Positions 11,761 through 24,719 of a stretch of DNA of 64,000 bases are shown here, piece by piece. A program made the translations under genes and the position numbers. The notes below the pieces were generated by a model. The model did no database searches, was not told the DNA's origin, and worked only from the letters and a program-made list of their open reading frames with translations. Within the stretch, counting starts at the first letter, position 1. Every line of letters starts with the position of its first letter. Source of the stretch: Rhea pennata (taxonomy: Eukaryota > Chordata > Aves > Rheiformes > Rheidae); NCBI RefSeq assembly GCF_028389875.1, contig NC_084678.1:13236899-13300898 (forward strand). The letters are read 5' to 3'.

Positions 11761-14700
11761 GCCTGTGATCACGCTGAACAGAGCAGTTTATTTATTTTGC
11801 TACTCAAGCTTTTCATTTCTGAAGTCCTCCTGTTCTACAGCTTACAGAGAAATGCAGAATTATGTCATTTTTTGAACTATTCTTTAGCATTCAGGTCATC
11901 TGAAGATTCTGCATTCTCAGAACTTGCTACAAGATGTATTCAATGGTAAAAATAGTTTAATTTTCCTGTTGAAGTTTTAAAGTACCTCCGTGGGAGGACT
12001 CCCAAGCTGTCTTTTCCCTACCTACAGCTTTCATGCTTTGTAAACATGTTTAGTTGACCATAGCTAGTCCTCACCGCATAGCTTTTCTTCATTAGCTTCA
12101 TCACTTTTTATAAAGAGCATGAGGTTTATCAACTCCACTTTACTCATGGAGAAACTGAAACAGTGAGAAGGAAAGTCCCAAAACCAACAACAGAGCCAGG
12201 AACTGAGGCTGACTAATGTGCGGTGGCCTTTTTCAGCAATTCATTAAACGATTCAAGCTCAACAATATACGTTGTGCTAGTAGGGCCCAAGAAGCTGCAC
12301 TACGCAGCAAGTAAATTCACTCTGCTGTAAGACACAGGGGTTTGACCAGTCACAGTCCTGCAGTGTAGGGGAAGTAACAGCTCAGTTGTCCACTTTGATT
12401 ATAACAAAAGCTATTAGTTTAAAAAATACAGACTCATTAACCTGTTAATAATCTTACAGTGGGCTGTAAGTTATTACAGGAGCAGAAAGAGACTGCTTTC
12501 CCTCCTTCGGAGGGAACCAGTCTTTAAACAGTATTTGTTACTAACTGAAATGAAAATGTGAAGCAGGTAATCTTCAGTGCCTGCTGAATGCAACTTTCTT
12601 TTGGTAGGTTCCTGAGGATCCTAAGGATGCTGTGGATGCTATGGCCTGGTTTAGCTGTGATTAGCACCAGCTGGTCTAGTAGTCATTCACAGACCTCTGT
12701 GAAATTATTTGATGGCCTGTAGTCAGTTCAGCTCAAACTGAATAGCGAGTGGTTTTTCTCTCAGCAGTCTCAGGAAACAAGAGCAAGGTCTCAAGGAGCA
12801 TTAGGAAAAGGCTCTTGCCTCCCCTGCCCCAGGAAGTGGTGCCAAGGATGAGACCGTAACAGCACTGAAAGCGGTGTGTGTGGCTTGTGGCTATAAAGCA
12901 AAATGTATTCTCTGCTATTGTGAAAGCTGGTTCCTTTCAAGCAAAAAAAGAAGAAAAAAAAAAGAAAAAAAAAAGAAGAACTATCTTAGAATGCCACCCA
13001 CATGCATATGTTTGTTGTGGTGTTTTATTTATTTTTTTTTTAAGGGGGGTTGTCTGTGGTTTTGGCTTTCACTCATCCCCAGGGCTTGAGTATCTAGCAC
13101 ACGCTCTGCAGGTGGTGGAAGCAGTGGGCAGGCTGATAGAAACCATGGGACAAGCTGTTAATAGCTCTGTCCAGTGCCAGGCTGTTCCTAATCGTCACTG
13201 TGCCAAAAGTCACTCAAAGCCAACCCTTCCACCACGATCACCTCACTTTTTCATGTGACATGTATACTGCTAATCTACAATAGCACATGTTCAATGGCTG
13301 TGCCTGGGAAGCGCGTTAATGCTCTTAACAGGCTTGAGGTTTTTAAGAGCTGAAGAACAGGCCTGCAAACAAACAAAATCTACAAAGAAACATGCTTTTA
13401 ATATACCAAGTCTGGGATAAAAAAAGGACATGGCAATTCACAGAAATGTGCTTAGAGGAGGAGAAGGAAAGGAGGCACAAAACTACCTCCCCTTCAGAAA
13501 ACACTCAGGTACTTTGTGACTCTATTACAAATGCTATATAGGAGCCATATGATTCCAGGAAAATATTTTTAGCAAGAGAAAAACAAATGTTAAGTGATGG
13601 CATCTTTTTCTCACTTCCTTTTTTTTTTTTTTTTTTTTGTTTGTTTGCTTGCTTGCTTGTGAACTGTTCTCAGTGAATGTGTTTGCTGACTTTTTTTGGT
13701 TACTGGACTTTTGTTCAAAAGTTTTGGCTACTTTAGATTAATATATTTCATATTTTAAAAAGTAGCATTCATTTATTCTCAGTAGCTGTTGGACACATTG
13801 TACAGTTCCCATTCAGAATGCAGCAATTGCATATACAATTCAAAATTAGTTGTTTCTTTTAGCATAGTTGCAGAAAACAAATAAAAATTGTACATAAATA
13901 GAATGAAATTTTCCTTCAAAAAGTCAAAGGAAAAATCTCCAAATAACCTTTCCAGAAACTTATCTTAGAGAATACCTACAATGCAGCAATTAAACATAAT
14001 AACTGTTCCATTGTCTTGTTAACGAAACTAAGCTGTTTAGAGAATCTTTATTTTTTTAGAAAATGATAAAACTATTGTGTTTTAGTGAAACAAAATGAAT
14101 ATACCTGAATTCTAAAGCTTGCTTTTATTTTTCACTGTTGAGGATGGTTAATGACTTGTCTGAGGATGACAATAAGTTTGCTAGCTACTTTTTGAGATGC
14201 TGTTGTGCTGCTAAGTTTTGTCTTAGGAGCAGTTATCTATCTTTTTATTAGGTGATGGAAAAGATGGAAGTTGCTTGTGGTACGGAAGTCTGGAATAAGC
14301 TGATTTTTCTTTCGGAACAGTATGGAAGCTTATAGATTTCTTGTCTCTAGTAACCCATGAAGTGGTACAAGTAGTTTAATGAGTTAAGTCTCTGTCTCAC
14401 TGTCATCTTTGTATTCAAACTATTTTAAAATGCTAGTTTCTCATTCCTTCTCCTGTCCCTAGAAGAAGCATTTTAAAAGCACTCATAATCATCTGACATA
14501 TAATAAAGCCACCATAAACTTCCAGATGAGACACCATTCTGGGTTTCTGTTGTTCAGTGATACTAGTCCTGTTTATCAACAGGCAACATGACTGGGTCAT
14601 GTTTTGCTTGGGCTTACATCGTTTCCTGTAACGTAGTGAAGCATTTCACACAATGCACACTACAGTTAACTTGAGTGCAACTGGGATTCACCTCTAGAAT

Positions 14701-15436
14701 TTTTCTATAAAATTCTGAAATACTATGTAAACTATTACTGTAGTAAATACTATATACTAAATACAGTCTAACTGTGTTGTATGATGGCTATAACAATAAA
14801 TTTGACCATATGTTAAATACACTCTAGCAGTGTAATATAATTTATAATGAATTAATAATCAATAAAAGGCCACAATTACTGCTTCCGGTTGTTACCTAAT
14901 ATGTACCATAGTGTGAATATCAGAGTTAAGAAGATGATACCCTCTCAGGCTGCAAAGAGGAGACAGGAATGAATGAAAAGCACAGTAGAAAGAAGATGTT
15001 TTTTGAATTATTGTGAGAATAAATGGAGGTAACATTGGGCATTGAGGAAATATGGATCAGAGATTTCTCTCCCCCCCCCACCCCCGGTAGCTGTTTTAGT
15101 ACCTTGATTGTATAGCTGTGCATGTAGCAGAATTTCTAAAAATACCTAAGCAGCCTAGGTAGGTAGAAGATAAATAGCTAACTGGCATTTAAGGTAGTGC
15201 AATTGCTTAGGCTCCAAACAGCCCTTAACCCCACCCATCTACCGCAGCTATTATCTATGTGTTCCCAGCACCTAAATTATCACTGATAAGTCCTCAAGGC
15301 ATCTGTTTCAGCCACTCGACTAGCGAATAAGCACACACTGCTCTGCTTAAGTCTTAGCTCACACATACACCTCAGTCGACTTTTCAGGCTAGGACCCTGA
15401 CCTCTTATATGCTCTCAGAACTGTATTTTTCAGTGC

Positions 15437-15462
15437 TTTTTATTTATTTATTTATTTATTTT
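15437..15462. repeat. (TTTA)n microsatellite
   Basis: A run of TTTA units, about six copies, directly visible. Likely polymorphic in length. Confidence 0.85.
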
Positions 15463-15822
15463 GCACTGAAGACAACTAGGATGAGAATTTGAGGTCTGAT
15501 CAGAAAATAGGTGTGGTTTCCTTTTAGCCACGTTCTTAGCTGTAAAGACAATCATTTTGTAGGTGCCAGCTTCTTGCTTTGGTAGATTAGTGAATAGGTT
15601 TCAGCCTGATGTTTTCTGCATCTCACCTAAGTCAGTTAGCCATTTTTTTAATCATAAATCAGTTGTTTCTGCCTTGCAGCATTTGATGCAACTTACTAGC
15701 TATAACTGAGGAGGAGGAGGGAAGATGGCAGGGGGGGAAAGAGAGAGAGAGAGGGATTTACCTCTGTAACCTAAGTATGCTGGATAAGTATTCTGTAACC
15801 ACACATACAGATGGGTTTTAAT

Positions 15823-15847
15823 CCCCCCCCCACACACACACACACAC
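15823..15847. repeat. C-run joined to a CA dinucleotide repeat
   Basis: Nine C followed by about eight CA units, directly visible; a GA repeat lies 70 bp upstream at 15740-15754. Confidence 0.85.
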
Positions 15848-16350
15848 TGCCCCAGCCACTTCATGCAGTTAGACACTGAGACTGATGCTTGTTAGCAAAT
15901 TGCAGGTCTGTCAGGCAGTGCGCTGAATGTTGTGATCATAGAAAGCTAATGCTCAAAAGCTGTTATTGGTTTGATCATAGATGTTGTCTTGTATTACTTT
16001 TTGTGATGCATAAAATTTAAATTATGCGGCAGAAATGCATGTGCTTAATAAATTAACATTGCTCATTTTTGGTGAGAAATAGCTCTATACGATAGCTCTG
16101 TGTGTGTGTGTATATGTATAAAATAATGAAATAAATACAATACGTGCACAGATATTCATGAATGACAGTATTTGCTGCACAGAAAATTGGAATTAACTGG
16201 GGAGGGGGAGCCATTTTTTCCCACACTCTCTCTGCAGTGTGCTATTACACTTTTGTATGTAGGCAGTGAAGAGGCACTTTGACTCCTTGTGAACAATTTT
16301 GATGAACACCTTGTGAGGAGCTGGCTACTCCCCTTGTGGGTGAGTGACAG

Positions 16351-16381
16351 CCCCACCAGTATAAAAAGGCCCCTTGGGGCC
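16351..16381 (+). promoter_or_regulatory. TUBB1 core promoter: CACC-like site, TATA box, GC palindrome
   Basis: TATAAAAA at 16360-16367 lies 130 bp above the TUBB1 ATG, which predicts a start near 16390 and a 5' UTR of about 105 nt. CCCCACC precedes it (16351-16357), as in many blood-lineage promoters, and a near-perfect inverted repeat, GGCCCC-TT-GGGGCC, follows at 16368-16381. There is no CpG island here, fitting a tissue-restricted rather than a housekeeping gene. The TSS itself is inferred. Confidence 0.7.
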
Positions 16382-16496
16382 AGGCTCTGCTGGATGTGGC
16401 TGATGATACTGCAGCAGAAAGAGGGCTTGTTTTAGGGACTGCAACTAGAAAGCCTGTGTTAGACTGTAGCTACTAACAAATCCAAGCTATACAAAA

Positions 16497-19400
16497 ATGC
16501 GTGAAATTGTGCATCTTCAGATTGGTCAGTGCGGAAACCAAATTGGAGCTAAGGTGAGGCTTCTTTTCAATATTGGTCATTAGTAGTAAATGCTATCAAA
16601 ACCAACAGGTCAAATATTGTTAACAGGCTGGAGCTTTGCGGGTGGCGGGATGCATACTTTGCAATCTTAATGAGAGGATGTATGGTGTGTTAGCAGTGAA
16701 TAGGGGTGTTTTGATGTCAGAGTGGTAGGATGAGCTTGCTCCTCATGCAAAAGTTGATGTTAAGACTGGCAAAAAGGAAACTTCTTTGCAGTGGCTCTAT
16801 GGCATTGTGATTATACATGCTCCAGAGGATTCCTGCTGGGCCTCATATTCCAAGGGGCATTAGTCTGGGTTATAAAATATTGGGACGAATGAAGAAGAAG
16901 TCAGCGATTCCAGGGTTGCAGAGTTAGCATACTAGTGTGTTAGTTCAGTTCTACATCACTAACTCCCCCACATGGGAACCATTTAGATAGTTTTATTAGC
17001 CAACAGGCTGACCTGTACTGACACTGAGCAATTAATGTTTTTTAAGACCAGCACAAAGTGCAGTTAAGGATTCCTGCCTAATTGGCCTCTTGTGACAGAT
17101 AGCCATGTCATTTACGGTATTTTTGTTCAGTTTGAACAACTGCATGCTGTTGCTTAGAGGGAAGTCAGTCATTGCTGACAGTGTGCATATGCTATGGAGA
17201 AAAAAATATATATTGTTCTGCTGTGTGATGGCCATAAAATTTGTTATTGTTCATTGGTAGGACATTGTCCACCCCCCCCCCCAAAAAAAAAAAAAAAAAA
17301 AAAGTATTGGATTAATTTGAAGACATGTGTGTCTGTTGGTTGGAGTTGGGAAGTTCTTTGAGGACAGGATAGTAAAAGGGGGGGGGGCATTGTTGACAAT
17401 GTTGTGTTTGTGAAGTTAAAATGAGCCTGGATGCTAAAACCAAAAGACCTTTAGAATTTAAAATAGCCTGGACATTATAGCGAGTGGGTGTGTATGCATT
17501 AATGCTGCTGTGGTAGCTGTCCAGATAAGAGAGTCCCAGAACAAGACAACCATATGAACGTCAAGATAGGACATTTGGGTTTTCTTCCCTTCCCCTGGCA
17601 GAGTACTCACTCAAGTACAAGACAAGCTGAGTGTGTTGCCTCCGGATTTTGCCTCTGCCAAGAAAGTCCTGTGTGTATATAATACATAAAAAAATCTCTA
17701 TGTTTTATTATTTTGTTATAATATCTATATGTTTTAATTACATACAGATATATAAAAACCAATAAAATAAGAGGTCAAAAGCAAAACAGTAGGTATAGAG
17801 TTTCTCAGATGTTCAGAATTACACTATTAACTCTTGGTCACCAAAAATTAGACGGGTTGATGATGAGGAATAGATCTAAAAAATAAGAATGTAAATGCAA
17901 ATGCAATTAAAAGGACCAGTATCTTTGTGGAAAAACTTTATTCACATAAATTGGCTGAACCAGATTTGATATAGCAGTCCCACTTGTGCATGATAGGCCT
18001 CAAAACAAATGTCCTCCCTCCAAACAAACCACTCCTCCTCCCAAAACAAAAAAGGCTGCTTGACCCATACTATTTAAGTCTATGCTAACTAGTACCTGTG
18101 TTATTTAAACTAAAACCAATTTTCCTTTACTGTAAAGGGACCTATTAGTGCACAGGCACTTGCCTGCTGACATAAAAGGCTGACTGAGCTCTTCTCTGGA
18201 ACATAGAGAAGGGTCGGGGGGGGGGGTTGCACTGACTAGCATGATGATTACATTTCATGCAGCTATTTTTACTCAAATTGTTCTTCTGTCCTTTACAGAC
18301 TAAAGTGTAAGTAGCAAAGCAACCCCTCTCAACTTCAGGCACAATACCCTCTGTGTGTAGTCACAGCCGTGAGAGCAGCAGCAATGATGCTGAACACACT
18401 GTGCTGAAAAAAAAAAAAAAATGTGTGTTTTGAACCTCTTCCCTTTTTTCAGTTCTGGGAGGTGATAAGTGACGAACATGGTATCGACATCGCTGGAAAC
18501 TACCGTGGGGCTGCACCAGTACAGCTTGAGCGAATTAACGTGTACTTCAATGAGGCTTACTGTAAGTGCTCACCACTGTTAGGGTCTTGTTAAAGCTATT
18601 TTACAGCACCAACATGAAAGTTAAAATGGGGGGGGGGGGGGCTCCAAAACCACTGTAGGTGAATAAGCATTGTCAAGGTTTTCTTTGACTTGTAATAGTA
18701 GTTGTTCATATTAATTCTCAGGCTTCAGAAAAGCACTTCTATCTGATAGCCCAAACCTGTTCTTAATCAAAGCAAAACTTCTGAGATCTGGACCTGTTTT
18801 CCTTTGGTAATTCTGCAGGAGTGAGCCCAGTTGTCGTTGGCCTGTTTGACTTCCCTGATGGTTTTGTTTGTTTTGCTTTGAAGTTTACTTGTGGCACAAG
18901 GTGAATCCCTGCCTGTTTTTTTTAAGCTCACTGGGGGTTGGGCTTAGCTCCAGCTTAAGCTTTGTTGGTCATTTTTTTTTTCCTATATGAAATACAATGA
19001 AATACCTAGACTGAAGTGATGCGATAGGGCTAATACTTTTGCAAGTAGATTCGGTAACTTGTACACATTTTTCTTTTGTTCTAGCTCATAAATATGTGCC
19101 CCGTTCTATCTTGGTGGACCTAGAACCTGGAACTATGGACAGTGTACGATCTAGCAAGATAGGCCCATTATTTCGACCTGACAATTTTATTCATGGTATG
19201 TATGCCATTAGTAAACTAACTAGGGCCAGCAGGTTCAAAGTTGCCTTTTAACATCATTTTTAGGGCCTTTAAAAATTAGTCTTGATAATATCATGGCTGT
19301 TTCTCTGTACAGGTAACTCAGGTGCTGGCAACAACTGGGCTAAGGGACATTACACAGAAGGAGCTGAACTGATTGAAAATGTTATGGATGTGGTCAGGAA

Positions 19401-20385
19401 TGAGTGTGAGAGCTGTGATTGTCTTCAGGGGTTTCAGCTTATCCATTCACTTGGTGGTGGTACAGGCTCAGGTATGGGCACACTCCTCATTAACAAAATC
19501 AGAGAAGAATATCCTGACAGGATTATGAACACCTTCAGTGTTGTGCCTTCACCCAAAGTATCTGACACAGTTGTAGAGCCATATAATGCCATCCTCTCCA
19601 TCCATCAACTAATAGAGAACACAGATGAGACCTTTTGCATTGACAATGAAGCTCTATATGACATATGTTTTAGAACTTTAAAGCTCACTAATCCCACCTA
19701 CGGTGACCTCAACCACCTAGTGTCCCTAACGATGAGTGGGGTCACAACCTCACTCCGTTTTCCTGGTCAGCTGAATGCAGATCTGAGGAAGCTGGCTGTT
19801 AACATGGTGCCTTTTCCACGCCTGCATTTTTTTATGCCTGGCTTTGCTCCACTGACAGCTCGAGGTAGCCAACAGTACAGAGCCCTGTCAGTACCAGAGC
19901 TCACTCAACAAATGTTTGATGCACGCAACATGATGGCAGCCTGTGACCCTCGTCACGGACGCTACTTGACTGTGGCATGCATCTTCAGAGGCCGAATGTC
20001 TACCAGAGAAGTGGACGAACAGCTGCTGGCTGTCCAGACAAAGAATAGTTCTTACTTTGTGGAATGGATTCCTAATAATGTCAAAGTGGCAGTGTGTGAC
20101 ATACCACCACGAGGACTGAAGATGGCAGCTACCTTTATTGGCAATAACACAGCCATTCAAGAGCTCTTCATTAGGGTTTCTGAACAATTCTCAGCTATGT
20201 TTAGAAGAAAAGCATTTCTTCACTGGTATACTGGTGAAGGTATGGATGAAATGGAGTTTTCTGAAGCAGAAGGTAACACCAATGACCTTGTGTCCGAATA
20301 CCAGCAGTACCAGGATGCCACAGCAGATGTTGAGGAATATGAAGAGGTAGAAGTGGAAGTTAGCCCAGAACAGGAAACACTCTAG
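16497..20385 (+). CDS. TUBB1: TUBB1, class VI beta-tubulin, complete, four coding exons
   Basis: Beta-tubulin of thrombocytes/megakaryocytes and bird erythroid cells, which pairs with alpha-tubulin in the marginal microtubule band. Exons 16497-16553, 18453-18561, 19085-19195, 19313-20385; 1350 nt, 449 residues, the usual three-intron beta-tubulin layout. The N-terminus is MREIV, the tetrapeptide read during co-translational tubulin mRNA autoregulation. The GTP-binding glycine loop GGGTGSG is at 140-146. The body agrees with my memory of chicken beta-6 tubulin almost residue for residue. The acidic tail ends [14 protein letters not shown] and is the part that differs most from other beta isotypes. 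Intron 1 (1.9 kb) and intron 2 hold several C-, A- and G-runs. The gene reads away from CTSZ and towards ATP5F1E. Confidence 0.97.
17271..17303. repeat. Poly(C)-poly(A) tract in TUBB1 intron 1
   Basis: About eleven C followed by about twenty-one A, directly visible. It could be an assembly weak spot. Confidence 0.85.
18628..18641. repeat. G-run in TUBB1 intron 2
   Basis: Fourteen consecutive G shortly after exon 2. Related runs sit in intron 1 at 17380-17388 and 18215-18226. Confidence 0.85.
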
Positions 20386-20957
20386 AAACAATAGTAATAT
20401 CAAAACATTGTCCTAACAAGCCCATTGATGCTCTAAAAAGAGCAATAGCCTCTATCTGCATACCTTTCTTAAGGTTTTTTTCCTCCATATCAGACAAAAA
20501 TGTATCCAATATTACAGTATAATGCTTTTGAAATCAACAGCAGCTATGCTTGGCTTTCACAGACAACTGAATCTCTCTTCAAAAGAACCACTGTGAAGAA
20601 AAAGTTGTTTGATAAGTCTTTCTTAGTGATGTATTCACTTTTGGAACATATGGCCAGATACGACGTCATATACAGCCTGTGTGCACATATCAGGATCATA
20701 AGCAGTAGTAAAACAGACTATAGACTCTTGTCACACTTATTTATTCTCAGTAAACACTGTTCAGGTTTTTGTTTGTGAACCCATTACTGTTTTTAGGAAC
20801 ACATGCGTATCTGTAAAGGCCTACAAAGGCAGCATCTATTTTATTATGCATTCCACAGACCTATCTCTATCAACAGATAGGTTCAGTTTCTTAAGCAGGG
20901 CTTTCTTCAGTAGAGACTGAATAGGAACCTTAATTTTACTTTTTAAGGAAGCACTTA

Positions 20958-20963
20958 AATAAA
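20958..20963 (+). terminator. Candidate proximal poly(A) signal of TUBB1
   Basis: AATAAA 573 nt past the stop. Later copies at 21156-21161 and 21327-21332 may give longer 3' ends. Confidence 0.5.
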
Positions 20964-21326
20964 TAGTGCTATTACTGGTTTATAATTGCAGAGCTTTTTT
21001 ATTGTCATGGTGTGGTTTGTTTTTTATTTCAAACTATAGACTGAGTTAAAATAGCATGCAAAATTGTGAACACAGTATAGAAGTTTTGGTGTGGTGTTTT
21101 TTTTTTGTTCCATATACTAACTATTGTAACTTTTCCACTTCAGTATAGCAAAATGAATAAAATGGGTTGCATGTAGTTAGAGATGCAAGTTGAGTGGCAG
21201 TCACTGACTGAGAAATACATTTTGACTCCAGGAAAAAGTTTCTTGCCAACTACAGTAATGTTTATAGCCATATACTTAGCATTGTATTTATAATAGTCTT
21301 TAAAACACAAATTCTATATATTTTTT

Positions 21327-21332
21327 AATAAA
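21327..21332 (+). terminator. Candidate distal poly(A) signal of TUBB1
   Basis: AATAAA about 940 nt past the stop in AT-rich sequence. Which of the three signals is used cannot be told from sequence alone. Confidence 0.4.
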
Positions 21333-22442
21333 ATACTTCAAAAGTTGACACATTCAATAGGCAAAAAACCAGTTTGTTCTTGTAAGGACTAACTTTAAAA
21401 TTACATGAAAAAAAAGAGCTTGGTTTCTTATACTCTTCGAAATAAAAAACCACAAAATTATTGATTGTTTTCATCTCTTTTACAGTTAGTATGTTTGACA
21501 AGAGAGGTAAAATAAGTTATTTCTAAAGTGTAGATCTAAAAGGTGAATTTAATATTAAATGGTCAACTCTACACCATACATAGGGATGTTTACAAGAATG
21601 GTAAGTGAAAATCTTTTCAAAGGGAGCCAACTTCTACTGTGTTTTGGTATTCAAAGTGCTGAGTCTAGCAGACCTTTTTTTAATTGCTTACATCAAAATG
21701 TTTGAATGTGTTTTCTTCCACTTAATAGGAATGTGATGAGTAGACACTACCTTATTGATCAAGTGGATAAAGATACAAAATATAGGTTGAGCTAAATGTA
21801 TTTATATAATCACTCAGTTATTAAGTAGCCCTTCCCAGAATTCCTGAGACAGAACTTTAAAGAATAGAACCCTTGCAAACAAACCAAAATTTTTTTCTCC
21901 CAAATGCAGACAAACTCCATTATATCACTCAAAGACCTGGATTTTCAAAGTTTTTCAGCATCTAACCTTCATTTGTTTCTTTGTATCTAAAACAAGCAGG
22001 GCACCTGTGCACACACTTAATGAGAAACATAGCTTCTGACTTAAAAAGAGCCTAATCCTTTCCTCAAACATTATCCTGTCTGAATTAGAACTTCCATTTT
22101 CAGCAAAATTATTACTAAAGTACCCATTTATGACAAGTTTTAATAACCAAAAATCACTGTAATTGTTTATATGATGTGCTCTTAAGAGTCTGTGATTACT
22201 GCTCTCCTGTGATGCATCGGTTTTACTGTAGATGGGCATGATATATAAAATTGCATTAAAATTATGTATGTAAAAATCTGCAAGTTCCTTATGGACTTTT
22301 TTCTCAACTTACCTTGAATTCTCTTTTGAAAACTGTATTAAAAAACAGAAGGGCATTAATTTTAAAGGATTGCCTAAAGCTGTTTTTCTTCCCTAAAGAA
22401 AATTTAGATGCTCCCTTCTCACCCCACACTGAAAACCTGTTT

Positions 22443-22502
22443 TTATATATGTGCATATATAAAATATATATATGTATGTACACACACACACATACACACA
22501 CA
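22443..22502. repeat. Compound AT / CA microsatellite
   Basis: TA-rich stretch with TATG units running into an interrupted CA repeat; directly visible. Confidence 0.85.
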
Positions 22503-24457
22503 GTTTGTTTTCTGTGCACTTTAAAATCCTGGGTATTCTAATTGCACTAGCTTAATCATGTGACCAAGCTATTCCATGCAAGTAAAGTTGGACTTTACAT
22601 TTTTTCATGCATTCTGCTGTTAAATGATTAGCTTTGAAGGGACTGCTGCAACAAAGAAGTAAATAATAAATTCTAAAGCCTCAACTACACTAAATACATT
22701 AAGATGCTGATATTCCATGAAAAAAATATGTATTTTTATATATATGAACATATATATATATAAAATTAGTGGCAATCACAATACATTATTTCTATGTTCC
22801 TGTAGTTATTTTAAGTATATCAGTGGTTTTGAATACATTACCTGAATTAAGATGCAGACCAACATTTACATTTAATAAAGTCAACAAAAGGGAAAGCCTT
22901 ATGTCACTTGTGACTTATGCTTTCTCTTTTTTTCCTCCACTCTCCTAGTGTTCCATTTCTACTAAATAGGAATAATTTGACTTGACAGCAATCACATCTT
23001 TTCAACTGCATACAGTTTTAAAGTAGGTGCAAGAAAAAAGACATTATCCTTTTAGTCTGCCTGTGCAGTTGTGACAAAGGATACAGAAAACACATACAAA
23101 AGCATACAATCATTGCAATATTAAAAGCAGAGCTGGAACATCATACATTATTAATGAATGTCTCCATCTGGACACCTAGAAAACTAGTAGGGTGATGAAG
23201 TAATGTTGTAAGAATTACGCTAATGGGTATAGGTTTTGATTTTTGTCACCCCCCCTGCTCACAGGAAAAACTACATTACTATCTTGCATTTTCTACAGTG
23301 AAATGAAAAACTGAGCCAATGGTAGTTCAGCAGTACAGCTGCAACAAAACCTCCTTCTCTGTACTTGTATCCAACTTGTAAAACAAATCAACCCAGAAGA
23401 TTGAAATCAGGATGCTCTAAAGATGTAGCAATTATTGGAAAGCACTACATGCATGTCAACAACAGTCTGCATTTCCATCCAAACATTAATTATGAATGTA
23501 AAAAGTTGAGCCAAAGACTTGGAAAGCACCTAAGCATGTAACACCAGAAACAAGGTACCTGACAGAGCCCTAAGTATGCTTACCTGAGGAGTAAGTCTGC
23601 AGAGAGAAAACAATACTTCATGTTTTAGTTTGTCTTCAGTATTACCATCCATACTAAGAAGAGTGCAAGTGAACACAGTTTTGAAGTGAATTGTGTGCAC
23701 GCTGTATTTCTTCCTACACAGCAGGGCAATGTTATACTTGATGTAAAGCTATACAGCAGCAAGAACATGTAAACACTTCCCCCCAAACCAATACAGCTGA
23801 AAGCACAACTTTCCCCTGATCCAGAGAGGATGGAGTACCACCTTCCTCTCCTACTGTTCCCTAGTGATGCGCACATCCCTCTCCCTCCCAGGACAATGAC
23901 AAAGCACGAGCAGGAAGGACAACCAAGAGTTCAGCGAGGGTACAGTCCAGGGACTTCAGGTCTGCACTTCCTTCCCACCCTGCAAAGAAAGCCAAGTCCC
24001 CAAATCCTGATTCACTACTGTGTACCAGGCATTTTGAGAGATAGATCCTATGCATCACACGAATGGAGAAATAGCCTGTTTCCAGTTCAGCCTTTAAGTC
24101 TAAGCTTCATCAAACTGCTTTTCACTGAGTAGCTCTGAGCACAAATTGAAGATGAACAGTATTACCACTGAAAAACTTACTTAAAAAAACCAACACTGTA
24201 CTGCTTCCCACCATACGACAGAGCTGACAGAAGTATTTTTAATCACATTTTTGAAATTATGGGCTTGTATTCTCTATTGAACATAGATAATAATGAAGAA
24301 AACTTTAGCCCAAAGCATGCACTAATCATTGAATTAAAGTAGGCAAAATTTTAAACAACAGTTAAGTCTCTCCCTCTTTGACCTAAAATATCAATGTGGA
24401 CACCCAAGATATTTACCTTAAAAATAAATGCATCTTGTTACTGAGCAGTAGAGTTTG

Positions 24458-24459
<2 letters not shown>

Positions 24460-24488
<29 letters not shown>
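24460..24488. repeat. Long A-run
   Basis: About 29 consecutive A on the plus strand, roughly 105 bp beyond the ATP5F1E poly(A) signal on the minus strand. It reads as T on the ATP5F1E coding strand, so it is not the A-tail of a processed copy of that gene. Confidence 0.85.
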
Positions 24489-24574
24489 CAATTTTCTGTT
24501 TTAACACAAGATAAATGTCTCTGCAAAAGGGAATACATCATCCATTTACAGAAAAACACCACTTGCCACGTATA

Positions 24575-24719
24575 CATTTGTTTGTTAAGTGACATTTATT
24601 AGCATGCTGATTTACATACTGGCAAATTTTACAGGTAATGTGATAACATTATGTTGCGAGTCTTGAGCTTGCCTACAGCTTTGCAGTTTGTTGTTACAGT
24701 ATTCACCATAGGCCAGTTC
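24575..24719 (-). other. ATP5F1E: ATP5F1E 3' UTR exon with poly(A) signal
   Basis: On the minus strand a pyrimidine-rich acceptor ending in TATAG lies at 24721-24720, followed by about 120 nt and then AATAAA at 24600-24595. A good donor (GTAAGT) lies three bases after the ATP5F1E stop codon, so this is read as a wholly untranslated last exon. The right-hand limit is the splice site; the cleavage point near 24575 is estimated from the signal. Confidence 0.75.

Larger units (their letters stand above)
11761..16320. other. Intergenic region between CTSZ and TUBB1
   Basis: About 4.6 kb, head to head between CTSZ (-) and TUBB1 (+). It is AT-rich with purine tracts (12944-12977), a T-run followed by CTTG/TTTG repeats (13618-13660), a (TTTA)n tract, a GA tract and a C-run joined to a CA repeat (15823-15847). 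No exon-like segment matching a known protein and no transposon family was recognised. Elements controlling TUBB1 may lie in its right part, but this is only a guess from position. Confidence 0.5.
20386..24574. other. TUBB1 3' UTR and convergent intergenic region to ATP5F1E
   Basis: About 4.2 kb between the TUBB1 stop and the end of the ATP5F1E 3' UTR. The first 0.6-0.95 kb is probably TUBB1 3' UTR, with AATAAA at 20958-20963, 21156-21161 and 21327-21332. Beyond that are AT and CA microsatellites (22443-22502, 22733-22763) and a 29-base A-run (24460-24488). The open frames do not resemble known proteins; no mobile element was recognised. Confidence 0.55.

Noticed and set aside
23830-24132. 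100-codon plus-strand frame between TUBB1 and ATP5F1E
   Set aside because: No recognised homology or splice context; it is in the convergent intergenic region.
24460-24488. A-run as the tail of a retrotransposed gene copy
   Set aside because: No gene-like or transposon-like sequence lies directly upstream of the run on the plus strand, and no target-site repeats were visible.
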